The translations under genes were made by a program, and so were the position numbers. Under the pieces are notes generated by a model that saw nothing but the letters and a program-made list of their open reading frames with translations, was not told where the DNA came from and made no database searches. Source: Psychroserpens luteus (GTDB lineage: Bacteria > Bacteroidota > Bacteroidia > Flavobacteriales > Flavobacteriaceae). Taken from it: a stretch of DNA of 64,000 nt. Below are positions 61,185 through 64,000 of this stretch, in pieces (the first letter of the stretch is position 1; every line of letters starts with the position of its first letter). The DNA is taken from NCBI RefSeq assembly GCF_015319355.1, contig NZ_JADILU010000006.1, forward strand, positions 186,001 to 250,000, read 5' to 3'.

Positions 61185-63137
61185 TTATAATTTAGGTTTG
61201 TTGACATTTATATTAATAGAGTTGTCAAGATTATCATCTTTTGGTTCTTGTACTTTGTCTACAATTTGTAGCGTGCTTTCTCCATTAATTTTAAAAGGTT
61301 CTCCAGAATATGGTTTGGCATATTCGTTTTCTAAACTATGCGTGAGAATCCAGTTTTCTAAGTCTGTTCTAGTAATATCTTTATTAATATACTTCTCAAT
61401 CATTAAACTAGCCATACGTCCAGCAAATCTGCTTCCCCAATATCCATTTTCTACAAATACTGCTATTGCAATTTTCGGATTATCTTTTGGAGCAAAAGCC
61501 ACAAAAATAGAATGATCTGTTAGTTGTGTTTTTACACTGTCAATTTTTATAAAGTTTTCAGCTGTTCCCGTTTTTCCGCAGATCTCAATTCCAGGAATAC
61601 GAAGGGAAGCAGCAGTACCTTTGTTATATACATCAAACATACCTTGAACTACGGGTTCAAAATGTCGTTTATCTATAGTTGTTTGTCTTTTTGTTGTAAA
61701 TTTATTTGGGATGGTGTCACCTTCAATCTCTTTTATGATATGAGGAGTGTAATAGTAACCGCGATTTCCAATGGCAGCAACCATATTAGCAAGCTGGATT
61801 GGAGTTGCTTCAACTTCTCCTTGGCCAATGGCATTAGAAACTATATATGTTGAGCCCCAACGATTGTCACCATAAGCTCTGTCATAATAGTTGCCATCTG
61901 GAATTCTACCTTTTTGACCAACAGGTAAATCGTAACCTAAAAAATCTCCTAAACCGAAGCTCTTTGCATGATCAGCCCAAATATTCATGCCTTCTCCTGC
62001 GTCTTGGTATTTATCAATTGTTTTACGATAGGCAGTTACAAAATAAGCATTACAAGATTGGGCAATCCCAGCATTCATATCTACAGGACTTTTGTGATGG
62101 TGACAGCCAGTAAGTTTTCTGCTTCCATAATAATAACCTCCTCTGCATGTTACTTTTTCTGAAGGTTCCATAACGCCTTCTTGTAAGGCAATAAGTGCGT
62201 TGATAACTTTAAAAGGTGATCCAGGAGGATATTGTGCTTGTAATCCTCGATCCCATGTTGGTCTTGAAATAGTATCTAAGTATAATCTTGAAAAATTCTT
62301 ATTACGTTCTCTACCAACTAATAAATTTGGATTATAACTAGGTCCAGTTACAAGTGCTAAAATTTCTCCATTACTAGGATCTATGGCGACAATACCTCCA
62401 CGTTTATTAGTCATTAAAAGTTCACCGTATTTTTGAAGCTCAGAGTCTATAGTGATTTTAATGTCTTTTCCTGGTTGAGGTAAGGTATCATAAGTGCCAT
62501 TTTTATATGGACCAATGTTTTTATTGAATCTATCTTTTTGAATAAACTTAATACCTTTTTTTCCTCTAAGTACATCTTCATAAGAGAGTTCTATACCTTG
62601 TTTACCAATGAGGTCACCTAATACATAGTAAGGTTGCTTTTCAATAATTCGTCGGTTAACTTCTCCTAAATCACCTAAAACATTTGCTCCAATAGAGGTT
62701 TGATAGTCTCGTAATGATCTTTTCTGAATATAGAAACCATCAAATTTTCGCATTTTTTCTTGAAGTACTGCATAATCTTTTTTAGATAATTGTGGTACAA
62801 ATGGTGATGGTAATCGTGGTGAGTAATTTTTAGCTCTATTGTATTTCTTTATGAAATCTTCTTTTGTGATTTTTAATAGTTTGCAAAACTCTAAAGTATC
62901 TAAAGGCTCAACTTCTCTGGGAATAATCATAACATCGTAAGATGGCTGATTAGCTACTAATAATTTCCCGTTTCTATCATATACGTAGCCACGTTTTGGG
63001 TAGTCAAACTCTTTTCTAATAGCAGTGTCATCGTACAAACTATACGTTTCTTTATTGTAGACTTGTAAATAAAATAAACGAGAAATAAATATGAGCCCTA
63101 CGATAATGACCGTTAATAAAAGTAAAATTTTTCTCAT
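61185..63137 (-). CDS. mrdA: Penicillin-binding protein 2
   Basis: PBP2 is the transpeptidase partner of RodA in side-wall synthesis. The 650-residue protein has an N-terminal membrane anchor (ILLLLTVIIVGLIFISRLF), a dimerisation/pedestal region with the KRGYVYDRNGKLL start (FDYPKRGYVYDRNG), and the transpeptidase motifs SxxK (S307 in PPGSPFKVINAL), SxN (AQSCNAYF) and KTG (ICGKTGTAEN). It overlaps mreD by 4 bp. Confidence 0.96.
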   Translation of the reverse strand: MRKILLLLTVIIVGLIFISRLFYLQVYNKETYSLYDDTAIRKEFDYPKRGYVYDRNGKLLVANQPSYDVMIIPREVEPLDTLEFCKLLKITKEDFIKKYNRAKNYSPRLPSPFVPQLSKKDYAVLQEKMRKFDGFYIQKRSLRDYQTSIGANVLGDLGEVNRRIIEKQPYYVLGDLIGKQGIELSYEDVLRGKKGIKFIQKDRFNKNIGPYKNGTYDTLPQPGKDIKITIDSELQKYGELLMTNKRGGIVAIDPSNGEILALVTGPSYNPNLLVGRERNKNFSRLYLDTISRPTWDRGLQAQYPPGSPFKVINALIALQEGVMEPSEKVTCRGGYYYGSRKLTGCHHHKSPVDMNAGIAQSCNAYFVTAYRKTIDKYQDAGEGMNIWADHAKSFGLGDFLGYDLPVGQKGRIPDGNYYDRAYGDNRWGSTYIVSNAIGQGEVEATPIQLANMVAAIGNRGYYYTPHIIKEIEGDTIPNKFTTKRQTTIDKRHFEPVVQGMFDVYNKGTAASLRIPGIEICGKTGTAENFIKIDSVKTQLTDHSIFVAFAPKDNPKIAIAVFVENGYWGSRFAGRMASLMIEKYINKDITRTDLENWILTHSLENEYAKPYSGEPFKINGESTLQIVDKVQEPKDDNLDNSININVNKPKL

Positions 63138-63643
63138 CGTTGTTTAGTACTGAAAAGTATAGAAATTAGTGCACACAGTATAATAGTGAAAATACTAGAA
63201 AATAACGTCTTTTGTAATACTAAAATTATGTTAGAAATGTTAAAAATTTCTAATGTAAACATAATGAGATGATGGATGAAAACTAAGATGGAAAAATAGA
63301 TAAGTCTATTACCAAATTCTGTATTGTTAAATTTAATGGTTTGGTGCTCGTAAACCATCCCAAAAGCAAATTTTAAAACAGGTGGTCTTATAAATGCAAT
63401 AGTAACGCAAGCTGCAGCATGAACTCCTCCAGAATTAGAAAATAAATCCACAAATAATCCCAACATAAAACTTAAAAAGATAAAGAGTGTACGGTTATTA
63501 TTTATTGGAAATAATAAAATAAACAAGATATAAGGATATGGATTAATCGTGCCCATAAAGTTGATGTTACTAAACACAAGTACTTGTGCTAGTATTAATA
63601 CAACGAATCTAATGATGCTATTTAAATTAACGCTATTCATCAA
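63134..63643 (-). CDS. mreD: Rod shape-determining protein MreD
   Basis: The 169-residue protein has five predicted membrane helices and the family's LVFSNINFMGTINPYPYILFI and LFIFLSFMLGLFVDLFSNSGG segments. MreD is an inner-membrane part of the elongation complex. It overlaps mreC by 11 bp at its start and mrdA by 4 bp at its end, which confirms operon structure. Confidence 0.92.
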   Translation of the reverse strand: MMNSVNLNSIIRFVVLILAQVLVFSNINFMGTINPYPYILFILLFPINNNRTLFIFLSFMLGLFVDLFSNSGGVHAAACVTIAFIRPPVLKFAFGMVYEHQTIKFNNTEFGNRLIYFSILVFIHHLIMFTLEIFNISNIILVLQKTLFSSIFTIILCALISILFSTKQR

Positions 63644-64000
63644 TTGGGTTTTCTAAAAGCTTAATTTCTTCTGTATCTAAATTCTCTATAATATAGACAT
63701 GAGAAAGATTTGTCATATCATTAAATAACTTTACTTGTATCGTGTAAGTGTCACCACTTATGTCTAAAGCGAATGAATTAATGGTGCCTATTAATATGCC
63801 TTTTGGGAATATTGTTGATTGGCCTCCAGTGATAATCGTATCGCCTTCCTTAACAGGAGCAAATTTTGAAATGTCTGTCAATTGAACTGTTGTTGCAGGC
63901 GATTTGCCATCCCATTTTAGTGACCCAATATGATTAGATGATTTTAATTGTGCGTTTATTCTACTTTTAGTATTTAAAATAGATAACACTCTAGAATAAC
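63633..64000 (-). CDS. mreC: Rod shape-determining protein MreC, C-terminal part
   Basis: Only the last 122 codons are visible; the 5' end lies beyond the right edge. The sequence has the MreC beta-domain marks (YSRVLSILNTKSRINAQLKS, GSLKWDG, DTIITGGQSTIFPKGILIG). MreC links the cytoskeletal MreB to PBP2 in the periplasm. A GTG at 63989 is inside this domain and is not the start. The preceding gene should be mreB. Confidence 0.92.
   Translation of the reverse strand, partial: YSRVLSILNTKSRINAQLKSSNHIGSLKWDGKSPATTVQLTDISKFAPVKEGDTIITGGQSTIFPKGILIGTINSFALDISGDTYTIQVKLFNDMTNLSHVYIIENLDTEEIKLLENPIDE

Noticed and set aside
516-61583. Codon bias for Ser-Glu-Glu as the cause of the TTCCGAAGAA excess
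   Set aside because: The word also occurs in the Phe-Phe-Gly and Pro-Lys-Lys frames, on both strands of genes and in three intergenic gaps.

Overview
The window looks like chromosomal DNA of a low-GC member of the Bacteroidota, most likely a marine-type Flavobacteriaceae. The evidence is a type IX secretion C-terminal sorting domain, many promoters with the Bacteroidota -7 box TAnnTTTG, families typical of the group (BT0820-like HAD protein, DUF6702, DUF6090, CarboxypepD_reg proteins, a LytTR sensor/regulator pair), weak Shine-Dalgarno sequences, and short GTCATTCCTGC/GTCATCCTGAA hairpin repeats of the kind common in flavobacteria. I see no phage, complete insertion sequence, CRISPR array or rRNA.

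Layout. 0-11.4 kb: a cut LysM protein, an ApbE lipoprotein, a propeller sensor kinase with its LytTR regulator, then three secreted proteins (a LamG/beta-helix T9SS substrate and two poorly known ones). Two of these share a duplicated 5' region that could be a LytTR-regulated promoter. 11.5-19.7 kb: housekeeping genes (DUF423, methyltransferase, Map, HAD, GpmI, M48 and M15 peptidases, two acetyltransferases, PepE) and one tRNA-Gly(TCC). 19.8-27.1 kb: three overlapping CarboxypepD_reg paralogues, a DUF6702 protein, an M1 peptidase, TatA and a secreted subtilase. 27.2-37.1 kb: a leftward kynurenine degradation cluster (kynU, orf117, kmo, RidA-type deaminase, aldehyde dehydrogenase, SDR, 3-hydroxyanthranilate dioxygenase, ACMSD-type decarboxylase), broken up by REP-like hairpins, a lipoprotein gene and a DUF6090 remnant. 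37.2-50.4 kb: two hybrid/sensor kinases (one frameshifted), MsrA, a cysteine-less zinc-ribbon relative, NIF3, LpxK, GAPDH, LipA, a sigma factor and a glycosyltransferase. 50.5-64 kb: AqpZ, a sigma/anti-sigma pair, MurB, an aminotransferase, a double-DTG aspartyl protease, DUF1573, ValS, and the rodA-mrdA-mreD-mreC elongation operon, cut at the right edge.

The kynurenine genes together would take kynurenine through 3-hydroxykynurenine, 3-hydroxyanthranilate, aminocarboxymuconate semialdehyde and aminomuconate semialdehyde to 2-aminomuconate and its deaminated product. The first steps from tryptophan (dioxygenase, formamidase) are not in the window.

The most unusual signal is not a gene. The short word TTCCGMAGA (M = A or C), usually as TTCCGAAGAA or its complement TTCTTCGGAA, occurs about 32 times on both strands, in all reading frames and in three intergenic gaps. 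I estimate fewer than one occurrence expected by base composition. This is the density of a genome-wide DNA signal such as an uptake sequence or a Chi-like site. Other notable points are the frameshifted hybrid kinase, the duplicated promoter module beside a LytTR regulator, a perfect 30-bp palindrome, a partial copy of a tRNA 3' end, and the zinc-ribbon protein without any cysteine.
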